DNA from: Streptomyces sp. ADI96-02
Lineage (GTDB): Bacteria; Actinomycetota; Actinomycetes; Streptomycetales; Streptomycetaceae
Direction: 5' to 3'
Assembly (NCBI RefSeq): GCF_003846185.1
Contig: NZ_ML123034.1
Location: 5,441,418 to 5,505,417, forward strand
Length of the DNA: 64,000 nt
Shown here: piece by piece, positions 30,393-39,916 of the stretch
Position numbering within the stretch: the stretch's first letter is position 1
How the letters are laid out: the number at the start of each line of letters is the position of its first letter
The notes under the pieces: generated by a model
What the model was told of the DNA's origin: nothing
The model's database searches: none
The model's input: the letters and a program-made list of their open reading frames with translations, nothing else
Translations under genes and position numbers: made by a program

Positions 30393-32080
30393 CGCATCCC
30401 AACCGCGCCCTGGAGGACCAGGACGAACCGGCCCTGCTGCGCGACCAGTTCCGCCAACTCCTGCGCTACCGCGCGCTGCTGGCCACCGGGGTCGCCATCG
30501 GCCTGCTCGGCGGCGGCTACCTCGCGCTCAGCGGCGAGGACACCTACACCGCCACCGGCGAGGTGCAGGTGCGCTCCGCCACCGCCGACCCCTTCGCCAC
30601 CGGGGCCGCCGCCGACAAGGGCATCAACATCGGCTCCGAGCGCCAGACCGCCGTCAGCGACACCGTCGGCACCCTCGCCGCCGGCACGCTGCTCAAGGCG
30701 GGCGACGACGTCACGGCGCGCTCCCTGCTGACCGGACTCCAGGTCACCAACCCGCCCAACACCCTCACGCTCCGCTTCGCCTACACGGGCGCCACCCCCG
30801 AGCAGGCCCGCGCCCGCGCCGAAGCCCTCGCCCAGGCCTACCTGGCCCACCGCCGGGCGCGCACCGAGGAGAGCATCGAGAACATGTCCGACGGCTACCG
30901 CGCCCAGCTCGACCCGCTGGAGGAGAAGCGCGACCTGCTGGAGGAGCAGACCGGGCTGAACGCGGCCGACGACGTCAGCAGCGCCCGCGCCAACATCATC
31001 GTCGCCATCTCCGAGCTGACCCGGAAGATCTCCGAGCTGAAGGCCCTCGACACCACCCCCGGCTACCTCAACAGGAAGCCCGTCGCCCCGACCTCGCCCA
31101 CCGGCCCCGGGCTGCCCCTGCTGCTCGGCCTCGGCGGCGTCGTCGGCCTCGCCCTCGGCCTGCTGCTGTCCTGGGTGCGGCTCGTCTTCGACCCCGCCGT
31201 ACGCTCCACCCGCGAACTGGTCCACTCGCTCGGAGCCCCGCTGCTCGGCACCCTGCCCCGGGAACGCGGAGCCGCCGGGGCCCTGCTCGCCATCGGCCGC
31301 GGCGGCTCCCGGCTCGCCGAGGAGTACCGGGCCGTCGCCTTCCGCCTCGCCTACGATCCCGCCTTCGCCGGGAGCCGCCGCCTGCTGGTCACCGCCCCGC
31401 GCGACGACAACGCGACCGCTGCCGCCGCAGCCGCCAACCTCGCCGCCGCCTTCGCCGAGATGGGCCGCGACGTCCTGCTCGTCGAGGCCGATCTGCGCAC
31501 CCCGAGCCTCGCCCGCCGGCTCGGCTCCGCCGCCCACGAGGTGCGTCCGCCGCGCTGGGCCGCGGGCGAGGGCGACGGCAGCTGGCCCACCGGAGCCCGC
31601 TCGAACGTGGACGTCCCCGGCTCCGGGGCCTTCGCCCTGGTGGCCGGGGCCCCGGCGGAGAACGTCCCGCGCGCCCTCACCTCGCCGTCCGTGGGCCGCA
31701 TCGTCGCCGAGGCCGACCGCCCCGGCGCGGTCGTCATCGTGCTCGCCCCGCCGGTCCTCTCCTACGCGGACGCGGTCGCGCTCGTCGACCGGGTGGCGGG
31801 CGTCATGATCGTCTGCGACCCGCGCGAGGTGCACCGCAGCGACCTGGAACGCATCCGCGAGATCATCGGAGCCTCCGGCGGATCGGTCCTCGGCGCACTT
31901 CTCCACCCGAGCCGCGGCCGACTGCGCCGGGGCGAGCGCACCCCGAAGTCCGCCCGGCTCCGCGCCAGCGGCCCGGGAGACGGGAGGCCCGCCCCCGCGC
32001 CGGGCGCTCCCGCGCCGACCGGAGACCCGACCGAGACGCTCGGTCTGCGCACCGTCACCGTGCCCGCCGCGCGCCGGTGA
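30389..32080 (+). CDS. Polysaccharide chain-length/copolymerase protein with degenerate kinase domain
   Basis: A 563-residue Wzz/Wzc-like protein. There is a short N-terminal cytoplasmic part, a first span (LLATGVAIGLLGGGYLAL), an extracytoplasmic segment with a coiled-coil stretch (LEEKRDLLEEQTGL), a second span near residues 240-260, then a BY-kinase-like domain. In that domain the Walker A place reads TAPRDDNATAAAAAANLAAA with no GK[ST], Walker A' is VLLVEADLRTP with Glu for the first Asp, and Walker B reads VVIVLAPPVLSYADA. ATP hydrolysis or tyrosine phosphorylation is therefore doubtful. No C-terminal tyrosine cluster is present. It overlaps genes on both sides by four bases. Confidence 0.82.
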   Translation: MTHPNRALEDQDEPALLRDQFRQLLRYRALLATGVAIGLLGGGYLALSGEDTYTATGEVQVRSATADPFATGAAADKGINIGSERQTAVSDTVGTLAAGTLLKAGDDVTARSLLTGLQVTNPPNTLTLRFAYTGATPEQARARAEALAQAYLAHRRARTEESIENMSDGYRAQLDPLEEKRDLLEEQTGLNAADDVSSARANIIVAISELTRKISELKALDTTPGYLNRKPVAPTSPTGPGLPLLLGLGGVVGLALGLLLSWVRLVFDPAVRSTRELVHSLGAPLLGTLPRERGAAGALLAIGRGGSRLAEEYRAVAFRLAYDPAFAGSRRLLVTAPRDDNATAAAAAANLAAAFAEMGRDVLLVEADLRTPSLARRLGSAAHEVRPPRWAAGEGDGSWPTGARSNVDVPGSGAFALVAGAPAENVPRALTSPSVGRIVAEADRPGAVVIVLAPPVLSYADAVALVDRVAGVMIVCDPREVHRSDLERIREIIGASGGSVLGALLHPSRGRLRRGERTPKSARLRASGPGDGRPAPAPGAPAPTGDPTETLGLRTVTVPAARR

Positions 32081-33321
32081 GAGCCCGCACCGCCGTCCTG
32101 TGCTCGGTCGCGGACCAGGGCGTGGCGGCCCTCACCAACATCCTGGTGCTGGTGGCCGCCGCCCGCCTCTCCACCGTCGCCGACTTCGCCCGCTTCTCCG
32201 CGGTCTACCTCGTCTTCACCGTGCTCCTCGGCGTCTTCGGCGCGTACACCGGACAGCCGCTGGTGCTCAGGCGCGGCGCGGACGAGGAGACGCGCGGCGC
32301 GTGCCGCTCCGCCGCCGTCTTCACCGTGCTCGCCGCGACGGCGCTGGGCGCGCTGCTGGCCGCCGTCTGCCTCCTGGTGCCCGGCGACACCGCCCGCGCG
32401 CTCCTGGTGCTCGGCGCGGTCCTGCCCGTGGTGCTCGGGCAGGACACCGCCCGCTATGCCTTCGCCACCCTCCAGCGACCCCATCTCGCCCTGGCCTCGG
32501 ACCTGTTGCGGCTGCTCTGCGTGCTCGGCGCGCTGTCCCTCCAGACGTACGGGGCCTCACCCGCCCGGCTGATCGCCGTCTGGGGCCTGTCCGCGCTGCC
32601 GGCCCTGCTGCTGTCCGCCGCGCTGCTGCACCGGTCCACCGCCGGGGCGCCGCTCGCGCTGCGCCCGCTGCTGCGGCGCGGCCACCTCGGGCGGCGGTTC
32701 ACCGTCGAGTTCGGCGTGGGCAACGCCACCAGCCAGCTCTCCGTCCTCGGCCTCGGCGCCGTCGGCGACCCGCTCCTGGTCGGCGCGCTGCGCGGCGCCA
32801 CCACCCTGTTCGGCCCACTGAACGTGCTCTTCACCTCCGCCACCTCCTTCGGGCCCCCGCTGCTCGGCCGCATCGCCCAGGAGCGGGCCCGGGTGCGCGC
32901 CACCGCGGGACTCGCCGCACTCCTCGCGGCCACCGCCGCGCTCTGGGCCACCGTGCTCGCCCTGCTGCCCGACCGCGCCGGACGCGAACTCCTCGGCGAC
33001 ACCTGGCCCGTCGCCGCGGCCCTGCTGCCCGCGACCGGCAGCCAGTACGCGGCGATGGCCGTCGGCACCTGCGGGCTGCTGGCCCTGCGGATGCTCGACC
33101 CGCGCACCACGCTCGCCATCCAGGTGGTGTTCTCGCTCACCGCCGTCGCGTTCCTGGCCTGCGGTTACGCCGTCGGCGGCGTCCAGGGCGCCGCCTGGGG
33201 GCTCTGCCTGGGTTCGGTGTGCAAGGCGGCGGCCACCTGGATCCGGGTGGCCCGGCTGCGCCGGAGAGGGCCCGCGCCCACCGGGGCCGTCACCGCCGAC
33301 GCCCTGCCCGCCGCTCCCTGA
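32077..33321 (+). CDS. Wzx-like polysaccharide flippase
   Basis: A 414-residue protein with about 12 hydrophobic spans in the MATE/Wzx (MOP) pattern. The first span reads SVADQGVAALTNILVLVAAA, then RLSTVADFARFSAVYLVF. It would move the undecaprenyl-linked repeat unit across the membrane. The GTG start overlaps the preceding stop, and the 3' end overlaps the convergent polymerase-like gene by 32 bases. No strong sequence motif exists in this family, so the call rests on topology and context. Confidence 0.75.
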   Translation: MRARTAVLCSVADQGVAALTNILVLVAAARLSTVADFARFSAVYLVFTVLLGVFGAYTGQPLVLRRGADEETRGACRSAAVFTVLAATALGALLAAVCLLVPGDTARALLVLGAVLPVVLGQDTARYAFATLQRPHLALASDLLRLLCVLGALSLQTYGASPARLIAVWGLSALPALLLSAALLHRSTAGAPLALRPLLRRGHLGRRFTVEFGVGNATSQLSVLGLGAVGDPLLVGALRGATTLFGPLNVLFTSATSFGPPLLGRIAQERARVRATAGLAALLAATAALWATVLALLPDRAGRELLGDTWPVAAALLPATGSQYAAMAVGTCGLLALRMLDPRTTLAIQVVFSLTAVAFLACGYAVGGVQGAAWGLCLGSVCKAAATWIRVARLRRRGPAPTGAVTADALPAAP

Positions 33322-34828
33322 ACGTGCTGATCAGCAGCAGGCACAGGGCCGCGATGGCCAGCTTCCCCGCCGCCTGGAGCAGTGGGCCGCGCAGCAGGAT
33401 GAACGTGTAGCCGGCGATCAGCGGAGCGACGATCGCCAGGACGCTGCCCGGTCCGGGCCCCGCCCGGGTCACCGCGAGCGCGTACCGCCGGTCGGTGCGC
33501 GCCGCCGCGTACCCGATGAGCGCGAGTCCGCCGATCATGCCCCAGCCGCCGAAGTCGACCCAGAACTCCGTCCACAGCGGGGCCGACAGGTTGGTCATGT
33601 TCATCCCCATCCACTGACCGACCCGGACCCCGGTGTCCTCCGGCTTGCCGCTCCACACGGCCCGGGGCACGAAGAACAGCCCCGATCCCGCCAGTTGGCG
33701 GCCGTAGGTGTGGCCGCGGGCGTCCACCCAGGAGATCGTGTTGGCGAACATCACCGTCTGGTCGTAGTCCTTGGTGGCCAGCGGCTCGAAGACCGACGCC
33801 GACTGCACCGGCCGGTACCCCTCGTCGTCGTACCGGAACCGGTCCGCGTACGGGAAGAGCACCAGCGCCCCGACCACGCCCATGGCCAGCACGCTCCGGT
33901 AGACCGCCGCGCTGCTGGGGAACGCGGTGAACAGCATTGACACCAGCACCGTCAGGAACCAGTAACGCGCGTTGGAGACCGGGTTGTTCACGATCAGGTT
34001 GACGACGGCGAGCGCCACCCACACCAGCACCGTCGACGGCGTCCTGCGGGCCCGGTGCGAGGTCACCAGGCGCCGGGTGTAGAAGAGCAGGGCCAGCAGC
34101 GCCGGCACCGTGCCGAAGCCCTTCAGGAACGCCGAGCCCACGTTCGACTCGCTCGCCGTGACCCCGCTGGCCGCCACCGTCGCGCTGATCTCCTGCCGGC
34201 TGGAGAAGAACACCGCGGGCCCGCCGAGCTTCAGCACGTAGTACCCGCTCGCCGCGAACGCCAGCACCACCAGCAGCCGCAGCCGCAGCGGATGCGCCAC
34301 GGCCGGCCCGCCCGCACCCCGCGCCGAGGGCGTACGCCGCCGCAGCGGACGCCGCGAGGCCAGCAGCGCCCCCAGGTCGAACGCCGCGCACCCCACCAGG
34401 ATCATCGCGATGGCGGTCACCAGGTCGGAGCGCGGCCCCACCATGGGCGTGGGCGTCTGCCCGATCACCACCTGCGCGAACGGCGCCACGCCCATCGCGA
34501 TGTACACGAACATCCAGAAGACGCCCTGGAGCAGCCGCCGCCGGGTGGAGAGGATCATCGTCGACAGCCGGACCCCGGCGTAGCAGGTCAGGACGAGCTG
34601 GAGCCAGTACGCGGTGTCCCGGACGCCGTTGCCGGGCTGGGCGGCGATCACCGCCGGCAGGAAGCAGACCAGCGCCAGGATCAGCGGCACGGCCAGGGCC
34701 CGCGACAGCATCGCCCAGGCGATGGGCCGCGCGGGCGGCTCCGGCGGGCCCTGCGGAGCCGGCGCGTCGGTGGGACGCGTGGCCGCGTCGGAAGCCGGAC
34801 CGCGCGCCGACGTGTGCACGGACGTCAT
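33290..34828 (-). CDS. Wzy-like O-antigen/polysaccharide polymerase
   Basis: A 512-residue protein with about 11-12 spans and a large extracytoplasmic loop between late spans (RFRYDDEGYRPVQSASVF to WSGKPEDTGVRVGQWMGMNM). The loop contains Arg, Tyr and Trp positions typical of O-antigen polymerase-like proteins, and the following FWVDFGGWGMIGGL is common in them. It would join repeat units on the outer face. Divergent promoter with the next glycosyltransferase (34829-34932). Family is weakly conserved; assignment from topology and neighbours. Confidence 0.75.
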   Translation of the reverse strand: MTSVHTSARGPASDAATRPTDAPAPQGPPEPPARPIAWAMLSRALAVPLILALVCFLPAVIAAQPGNGVRDTAYWLQLVLTCYAGVRLSTMILSTRRRLLQGVFWMFVYIAMGVAPFAQVVIGQTPTPMVGPRSDLVTAIAMILVGCAAFDLGALLASRRPLRRRTPSARGAGGPAVAHPLRLRLLVVLAFAASGYYVLKLGGPAVFFSSRQEISATVAASGVTASESNVGSAFLKGFGTVPALLALLFYTRRLVTSHRARRTPSTVLVWVALAVVNLIVNNPVSNARYWFLTVLVSMLFTAFPSSAAVYRSVLAMGVVGALVLFPYADRFRYDDEGYRPVQSASVFEPLATKDYDQTVMFANTISWVDARGHTYGRQLAGSGLFFVPRAVWSGKPEDTGVRVGQWMGMNMTNLSAPLWTEFWVDFGGWGMIGGLALIGYAAARTDRRYALAVTRAGPGPGSVLAIVAPLIAGYTFILLRGPLLQAAGKLAIAALCLLLISTFRERRAGRRR

Positions 34829-34932
34829 GCGCCCCCCGTTCCGTGGACCGTGAACACTCTAACGAATCAGCCCACTTGAGGGGGCGGGATGGCTACGCTG
34901 TGAACAACCGGCCGAGGTCGAGGGGAACCCTG

Positions 34933-36096
34933 GTGAAGATCCTGCACGTCGTCACGCTCCACACCCCGGACCACGCGTTCGGAGGGCCGACCCGCGTGGC
35001 GCTCAACCTGTCGAAGGTCCAGCGCGCGGCGGGCGACGACGCCCGCGTCATGGCCCTCGGCGACGGCTTCCCGGACGGCGAACTGCCCCGGCAGGTCGAG
35101 GGAGTTCCGGTCCACCTCTTCCAGGCCCGGCACCTCCTCCCGATGTTCGAGGTCAGCGGCATCACCTCCGCCGCCCTGCTGCGCGCTGCCCGCCGCATGA
35201 TGCGCGGCGCCGACCTCGTGCACGTCCACCTGATGCGGGACCTGGTGACCCTGCCCGCCGCGCTGCTCGCCCTCGCCTCCCGCACACCGCTGGTCGTCCA
35301 GACCCACGGGATGGTCGACCCGACCGAGAAGCGGGTCGCCCAGCTCACCGACCTGCTCGGGGTACGCACGGTGCTGCGCCGGGCCGACGCCGTCCTGCAC
35401 CTGACCGAGGCGGAGCGCCTCGACGTGAACGCCGTCGCCGCGCCCGTCCCGCTGACCCGCACCGTACGGCTGGTCAACGGCGTCCGCCCGCAGGAGCGCA
35501 AGCCCGCCCGCGAGCCCGGCCGCCCGCCCACCGTGCTCTTCCTCGCCCGCATCCAGGCGCGCAAGCGCCCCGAGGACTTCGTCGCGGCGATGCCCCACGT
35601 CCTGGCACGTCACCCCGACGCCCGCTTCGTGCTGGCCGGACCGGACACCGGCGCGCTGCCCGGCGTCCTGGCCCTCGCCCGGGAGCTGGGCGTCGCCGGC
35701 AGTCTGGACCACGTCGGGCCGCTCGGCCACGAGGCGGTCCTCGCGGCCGGCCGCGAGGCCGACGTGTACGTGCTGCCGTCGATCGAGGAACCGCTGGGCG
35801 TCTCCGTGCTGGAGGCCATGTCGGTCGGCACACCGGTCGTCATCACCCGGACCTGCGGACTGGCCCCCGACGTGGCCGGGGCCGGTGCGGGCCGGGTGAT
35901 CGACAGCCGGGTCGGCGAGGACGCGGCCAACGCGCACAAGGTCGCCGACGCCGTCCTGGAACTGCTGGAGCCCGAGGCCGCCGAACAGGCGGGCAAGGCG
36001 GCCTGGGAGCTGGTGGGCGACCGCTTCGCCATCGACGTCGTCACCGCCGCCCTCCGACGGACCTACGAGGACGTGGTCCGCCGGAGGGGGCGGTGA
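34933..36096 (+). CDS. Glycosyltransferase family 4
   Basis: A 387-residue GT-B enzyme. It begins MKILHVVTLHTPDHAFGGPT (GTG start at 34933 after GAGGGGAA), with the acceptor-domain GGP motif, LVVQTHGMVDPTEKRV, and the donor-site ARIQARKRPEDFVAAM and YVLPSIEEPLGVSVLEAMSV then GTPVV (E-x7-E motif). Inverting or retaining sugar transfer onto the repeat unit is expected. It ends 12 bases before the convergent GT2 gene. Confidence 0.85.
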   Translation: MKILHVVTLHTPDHAFGGPTRVALNLSKVQRAAGDDARVMALGDGFPDGELPRQVEGVPVHLFQARHLLPMFEVSGITSAALLRAARRMMRGADLVHVHLMRDLVTLPAALLALASRTPLVVQTHGMVDPTEKRVAQLTDLLGVRTVLRRADAVLHLTEAERLDVNAVAAPVPLTRTVRLVNGVRPQERKPAREPGRPPTVLFLARIQARKRPEDFVAAMPHVLARHPDARFVLAGPDTGALPGVLALARELGVAGSLDHVGPLGHEAVLAAGREADVYVLPSIEEPLGVSVLEAMSVGTPVVITRTCGLAPDVAGAGAGRVIDSRVGEDAANAHKVADAVLELLEPEAAEQAGKAAWELVGDRFAIDVVTAALRRTYEDVVRRRGR

Positions 36097-36108
36097 GCGG
36101 CGCGCCGT

Positions 36109-36948
36109 TCACCGTACGGGCTTCTCACGGGACTTGAGCGCGATCTGCCAGCGGTAGAAGCTCATCGCCAGCGCGAAGTCGAGGCCCGCGCGGCCGTCGA
36201 GGAAGCCCCGCCGGTAGACGTACATGTACGCGAACGAGACCAGCGGCTTGAACGGCGCCTTGTGGAACAGCTGCCCCTGCCGCGACTTGACCCGGCGCAC
36301 CTGCTCCTTGACGTCCGGGTGGTGCTCCAGCCACGCCTCCCAGTCGGAGTACCGGTTGTGCCGTTCGAACCAGGCCGTGACCGGGTCGAGGTCCTGGTGC
36401 TCGATGGGGTTGGTCAGAGCGCCCGCCGTCTGCGCGACCGGCTGGTAGTGCCCCTCGACCTCCCCGATGCCCGGTGCGTCGAGGTCCCCGACGTCCGGGT
36501 AGCGGCAGCGGGTGCGGTCGGTCAACGACCGCTTGCGGATGGTGTATCCGTGCCGCAGCCGCTTGCCGGAGAACCAGTAGCCGAGCGGGATGTCGTACGC
36601 GGCGGGCTTCGGCGCGGCCGGGTCGGCGAAGACCTCCCGCAGCTCGGCCAGGAGCCCCGGGCTCAGCCGCTCGTCGCCGTCGAGCAGCAGGATCCAGTCC
36701 AGGTCGGTGCGTACGTTCTCCAGGCACCACTGCTTCTTGCGCGGATGGCCGCCGTCCCAGGTGTACGTGACGACCTCCGCGCCGCACTCCTCGGCGATCT
36801 TCGCGGTGTCGTCGGTGCTGTGGGAGTCGACCACGACGACGGCCTCGAAGTGGCCGAGCACCGACCGGACCGCCTCCGCGATGTTCAGGCCCTCGTTCTT
36901 CGTGGGGATCGCCACCGCTATCGGCAGTCTCGTCGTCCCGCTGGTCAT
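36109..36948 (-). CDS. Glycosyltransferase family 2
   Basis: A 279-residue GT-A enzyme. VAVAIPTKNEGLNIAEAVRS opens the nucleotide-binding domain; VVDSHSTDDT and LLLDGDERLSP (DxD-like DGD) are the metal/nucleotide motifs; HPRKKQWCLENV follows. It resembles the KdtX/WaaE-type glycosyltransferases, with a C-terminal FDGRAGLDFALA-like stretch (GFLDGRAGLDFALAMSFYRW). The ATG at 36948 follows GAAGGAG and overlaps the stop of the lipoprotein gene (ATGA). Confidence 0.87.
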   Translation of the reverse strand: MTSGTTRLPIAVAIPTKNEGLNIAEAVRSVLGHFEAVVVVDSHSTDDTAKIAEECGAEVVTYTWDGGHPRKKQWCLENVRTDLDWILLLDGDERLSPGLLAELREVFADPAAPKPAAYDIPLGYWFSGKRLRHGYTIRKRSLTDRTRCRYPDVGDLDAPGIGEVEGHYQPVAQTAGALTNPIEHQDLDPVTAWFERHNRYSDWEAWLEHHPDVKEQVRRVKSRQGQLFHKAPFKPLVSFAYMYVYRRGFLDGRAGLDFALAMSFYRWQIALKSREKPVR

Positions 36949-37664
36949 CGTGCGGCTCCTTCGGGCAGCCAGGCGTAGCAGCCTGTCGAGGTGAACGTGC
37001 GCGTGCCGGGAGGGATGGTGATCCTCCGGGAGGCGCCGGTGTCGGAGGTGCCGGAGGCCAGTTCCCTCTTCCCCGCGCCGGCGATCCGCCATGAGCAGTT
37101 CGCGGTGGGGGAGGCGGACCGGTAGACGCCCGGCCGGAGCTTCTTCCCGGTGTGCGTGCCGTCGGCGTAACCGAGAGCCGCCTCGTCCACCAGGTCCTGG
37201 TGGCGCGGGCAGAGGCCGGCGACCGCGTCGGCGGCGTCCGGGATCTCGTTCGTCACGATCGCGCCGACGGCGGTGTCCCGGTCGGCCTTGACCAGGTAGC
37301 GGAGCTTGTCGCACGTCTCCTGGCCGCTCTGGAGCACGGCGGCCGGATCCATGCCCCGGGGCACCCGGTTCTCCAGGTACCGCTTCTGCTCCTCGGTGAA
37401 CGTGCCGGTGGCCGGGGTGATCGCGTCCGCGGGGACCGTGGGGAGCGCGGACGGCCCGGCCGGGGCGGGCGGGCCGGAGGAGGGGCGGGCCGCCGGGGCC
37501 TTCGAGGAGGGCGCGGCGGCCGGGCCGGGAGCGGAGGGCCCGGAGGCCGCGGGGCGTCGTGCGCCCGCGGCCTCCGGGCCGTTCCCGCCGGCGGACGAGC
37601 CGCAGGAGGCCAGTGCCGCCGTCAGGAGGACGACGGCGGCGCAGGCCGGGAACGGGTTCCTCAT
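36945..37664 (-). CDS. Secreted lipoprotein of unknown function
   Basis: A 239-residue protein with a lipoprotein signal peptide (MRNPFPACAAVVLLTAALAS then Cys in the lipobox LAS-C). A roughly 60-residue Ala/Pro/Ser linker follows and then a unique C-terminal region (FTEEQKRYLENRVPRG, LRPGVYRSASPTANCSWRI, GCYAWLP). The final part, with paired Cys and GVYRS/CSWRI, resembles small beta domains of secreted Streptomyces proteins. It is coupled by four-base overlaps to the secreted propeller protein before and the GT2 after, so it probably acts with the polysaccharide at the cell surface. Confidence 0.75.
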   Translation of the reverse strand: MRNPFPACAAVVLLTAALASCGSSAGGNGPEAAGARRPAASGPSAPGPAAAPSSKAPAARPSSGPPAPAGPSALPTVPADAITPATGTFTEEQKRYLENRVPRGMDPAAVLQSGQETCDKLRYLVKADRDTAVGAIVTNEIPDAADAVAGLCPRHQDLVDEAALGYADGTHTGKKLRPGVYRSASPTANCSWRIAGAGKRELASGTSDTGASRRITIPPGTRTFTSTGCYAWLPEGAAR

Positions 37665-39916
37665 CAGCCCTTCCTCAGGGCGTAGTGCGCGTTGACCTGG
37701 GAGGCGCTCAGCGCGGTCGGGTAGACGGCGGTCTCGTCGATCTGACCGGCGAAGAAGTCGCTGGTCGGCCGGTTGGGCCAGCCGGACAGGCTGTCGCCGC
37801 CGACCCGCCAGTACCCCGGGTAGTTCTCGTTGCCGCTGACCAGGATGTTCGACGCGCGCAACTGGCCGTCCACGTAGAGGGACATGCCCCAGGTGCCCTG
37901 GGTGGCGACGACGTGGTGCCACGCGCCGTCGTTGTAGGCGGCGGAGGTGGCGACGGTGCGCGCGCCTGCGCTGTTCACGCCGAAGACGAGCCGTCCGTCG
38001 TTGCGCATGTAGACGTGCTTGTCGTCGCGGGTGCTGTTCTGCTGAGTCATGTTGCCGAAGCCGATGATCTTCCCGCCCCGGGTGGTGGTGGTCCTGATCC
38101 AGGTCTCCACCGAGAAGCGGGTCGGCTGCGCGTGCTGCCGGTTGCTGTACGCGTACTCGTCGCTTCCGTTGAACCCGATCGCGGTGGAGGGCCCGGCCAC
38201 CGCCGCGGGCGTCTGCCGGTAGGCCGGCCCGTTGCGCAGGAAGCCGTTGTTCCGCTCGCCGCTGCTGTCGTGGGCGAAGGTCGCGCCACCCTCGTCGTAG
38301 CGCCAGTACAGGGACGCGCCGTCGGCCCGGACCCGGGCCGCGTAGGACTCCGACACGGACTGCACGGTCGCGGACTGGACGGTCGACTTGGCGCTGGTGT
38401 TGGCGCCGTCGCTCGCGGTGATCCGGTAGGAGTGGGTCTCGCCGGGGGCCACGTCGGTGTCCGTCCAGCTCAGCTCGGGCCGGTTCCAGAACACCGAGGA
38501 GCCGGTGGTCGTGTGGATGGGGGTGTTCGAGCCGTCCTTGTAGATCCGGTAGGTCAGCTCACCGTCGTCGGTGTCGAAGCTGGACTGCCAGTTCACCTCG
38601 ATCCGCCCCGGGTCGAGCGTGGACAGGCTGACGTTGGGCACCCACGGCGCGCCGGTGTCCGGTCCGTCCGCGAACCGGGTCAGCCCCTGCTGCGGCGATC
38701 CGTTGACGGTCGTGAACTCGCCGCCGACCCACAGGTAGTGGCGTCCGCCGCTGTCGGTCTGGCTCATCACGCGCGGCCCCACGGGCTCGCCGATGCCGTC
38801 GTTGGTGTCCGGGAACCACGGCAGCAGCTTCGGTTCGTCGACCGACTGGGCCAGCAGGTGCTTGCGCTGCTGGTCGGGGAAGGCGCCCATGCTGGAGCAG
38901 TCGTGGGCGTGGCTGCCGCTGTAGAGCACGCCGGAGTGGACCAGCACCGCCTGGGTGGCTCCCAGGCAGGTGTCGCGCCACCGCTGCTCGAAGTCGTCGA
39001 GGTCGACGGCGATCCGCCCGTCGAAGACGCCGCCCCCGGTGCCCTCGTTGGCGGTGTAGAAGCCGGTGGCGTCGGATGTCAGGTCCTGCACCGTGGAGTT
39101 GTTGCTGATGAAGCCGGGATAGGACTTGGCCACGGCTCCGGTGGTCGCGTCGACCACGGCGAGGGCATGGCTGCTGACGCCGTTGATCCGGAAGAAGTCG
39201 CCGCCGAGCACGACCCTGCGCCCGTCCGGGGTCACTTCGAGGGCGCGGGCCACCTCGTCCGCGTTCGCCGTGAACGGGAGCAGGGACGCGCCGGTCGTCA
39301 CGGCGGCGAACTTGTTCCTGACCTGGCCGCCGACGCTGTTGAAGTCACCGCCGAGGTAGACGGTTCCGGCGGTGACGGCGAGCGTCCGCACGGTCGCGGA
39401 GACGGAGATCTTGAAGTCCTCGCGCGGTGTGCAGGTGGCGGTGTCGATCGCCGCGATGTTGCTGACCCCGACACCGTTCACCGCGCCGAACTGGCCTCCC
39501 GCGTAGAGGGTCCTGCCGTCGGGGGACAGCGCCAGGGACCGGACGGTCGCGGTGCCGGAGGAGACCGTGAACGACAGCGAGCAGTCGGTGGGCGCTCCGG
39601 TCGCCGCGTCGAACGCGGCGAAGTTCACCGCGGGCTGTTCGCCGGTGCCCGGTGCGGCCTCGGGCGGGCGCAGGGTGGAGAAGGTGCCGCCGGCGTAGAC
39701 CACGCCGTCGCGCGCGGCCATCGACCAGACGATGCCGTTGGTCTGCCAGGTGGTGAGATCGTCCGCGGTGATGGCCACCGGCGGTGTCAGCGCCGCCGTC
39801 GGGGAGGCGCCGACCGCGGTCGCGGTCAGTGCTCCGGCCAGCAGGCAGAGAGCTGCGGAGGCGGCCCGAACACGGCCGCGTCCTCCGGTTCTCCGCCCCG
39901 TACTTCCGTTCATCAT
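37664..39916 (-). CDS. Secreted beta-propeller, FN3 and LamG domain protein
   Basis: A 750-residue exported protein. There is a signal peptide (hydrophobic stretch about 18-36). Then come repeated propeller-like blades to about residue 400 (VVYAGGTFSTL, TLYAGGQFGAV, VYLGGDFNSVG, VVLGGDFFRI, WVGGEFTTV), an FN3-like segment (about 425-520, ELTYRIYKDGS, THSYRITASDG) and a C-terminal LamG/concanavalin-like jelly roll (about 555-745, RFSVETWIRTTTTRGG, WHHVVATQGTWGMSLYVDGQ). Likely carbohydrate- or surface-binding. It overlaps the lipoprotein gene by one base (ATGA). Confidence 0.82.
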   Translation of the reverse strand: MMNGSTGRRTGGRGRVRAASAALCLLAGALTATAVGASPTAALTPPVAITADDLTTWQTNGIVWSMAARDGVVYAGGTFSTLRPPEAAPGTGEQPAVNFAAFDAATGAPTDCSLSFTVSSGTATVRSLALSPDGRTLYAGGQFGAVNGVGVSNIAAIDTATCTPREDFKISVSATVRTLAVTAGTVYLGGDFNSVGGQVRNKFAAVTTGASLLPFTANADEVARALEVTPDGRRVVLGGDFFRINGVSSHALAVVDATTGAVAKSYPGFISNNSTVQDLTSDATGFYTANEGTGGGVFDGRIAVDLDDFEQRWRDTCLGATQAVLVHSGVLYSGSHAHDCSSMGAFPDQQRKHLLAQSVDEPKLLPWFPDTNDGIGEPVGPRVMSQTDSGGRHYLWVGGEFTTVNGSPQQGLTRFADGPDTGAPWVPNVSLSTLDPGRIEVNWQSSFDTDDGELTYRIYKDGSNTPIHTTTGSSVFWNRPELSWTDTDVAPGETHSYRITASDGANTSAKSTVQSATVQSVSESYAARVRADGASLYWRYDEGGATFAHDSSGERNNGFLRNGPAYRQTPAAVAGPSTAIGFNGSDEYAYSNRQHAQPTRFSVETWIRTTTTRGGKIIGFGNMTQQNSTRDDKHVYMRNDGRLVFGVNSAGARTVATSAAYNDGAWHHVVATQGTWGMSLYVDGQLRASNILVSGNENYPGYWRVGGDSLSGWPNRPTSDFFAGQIDETAVYPTALSASQVNAHYALRKG

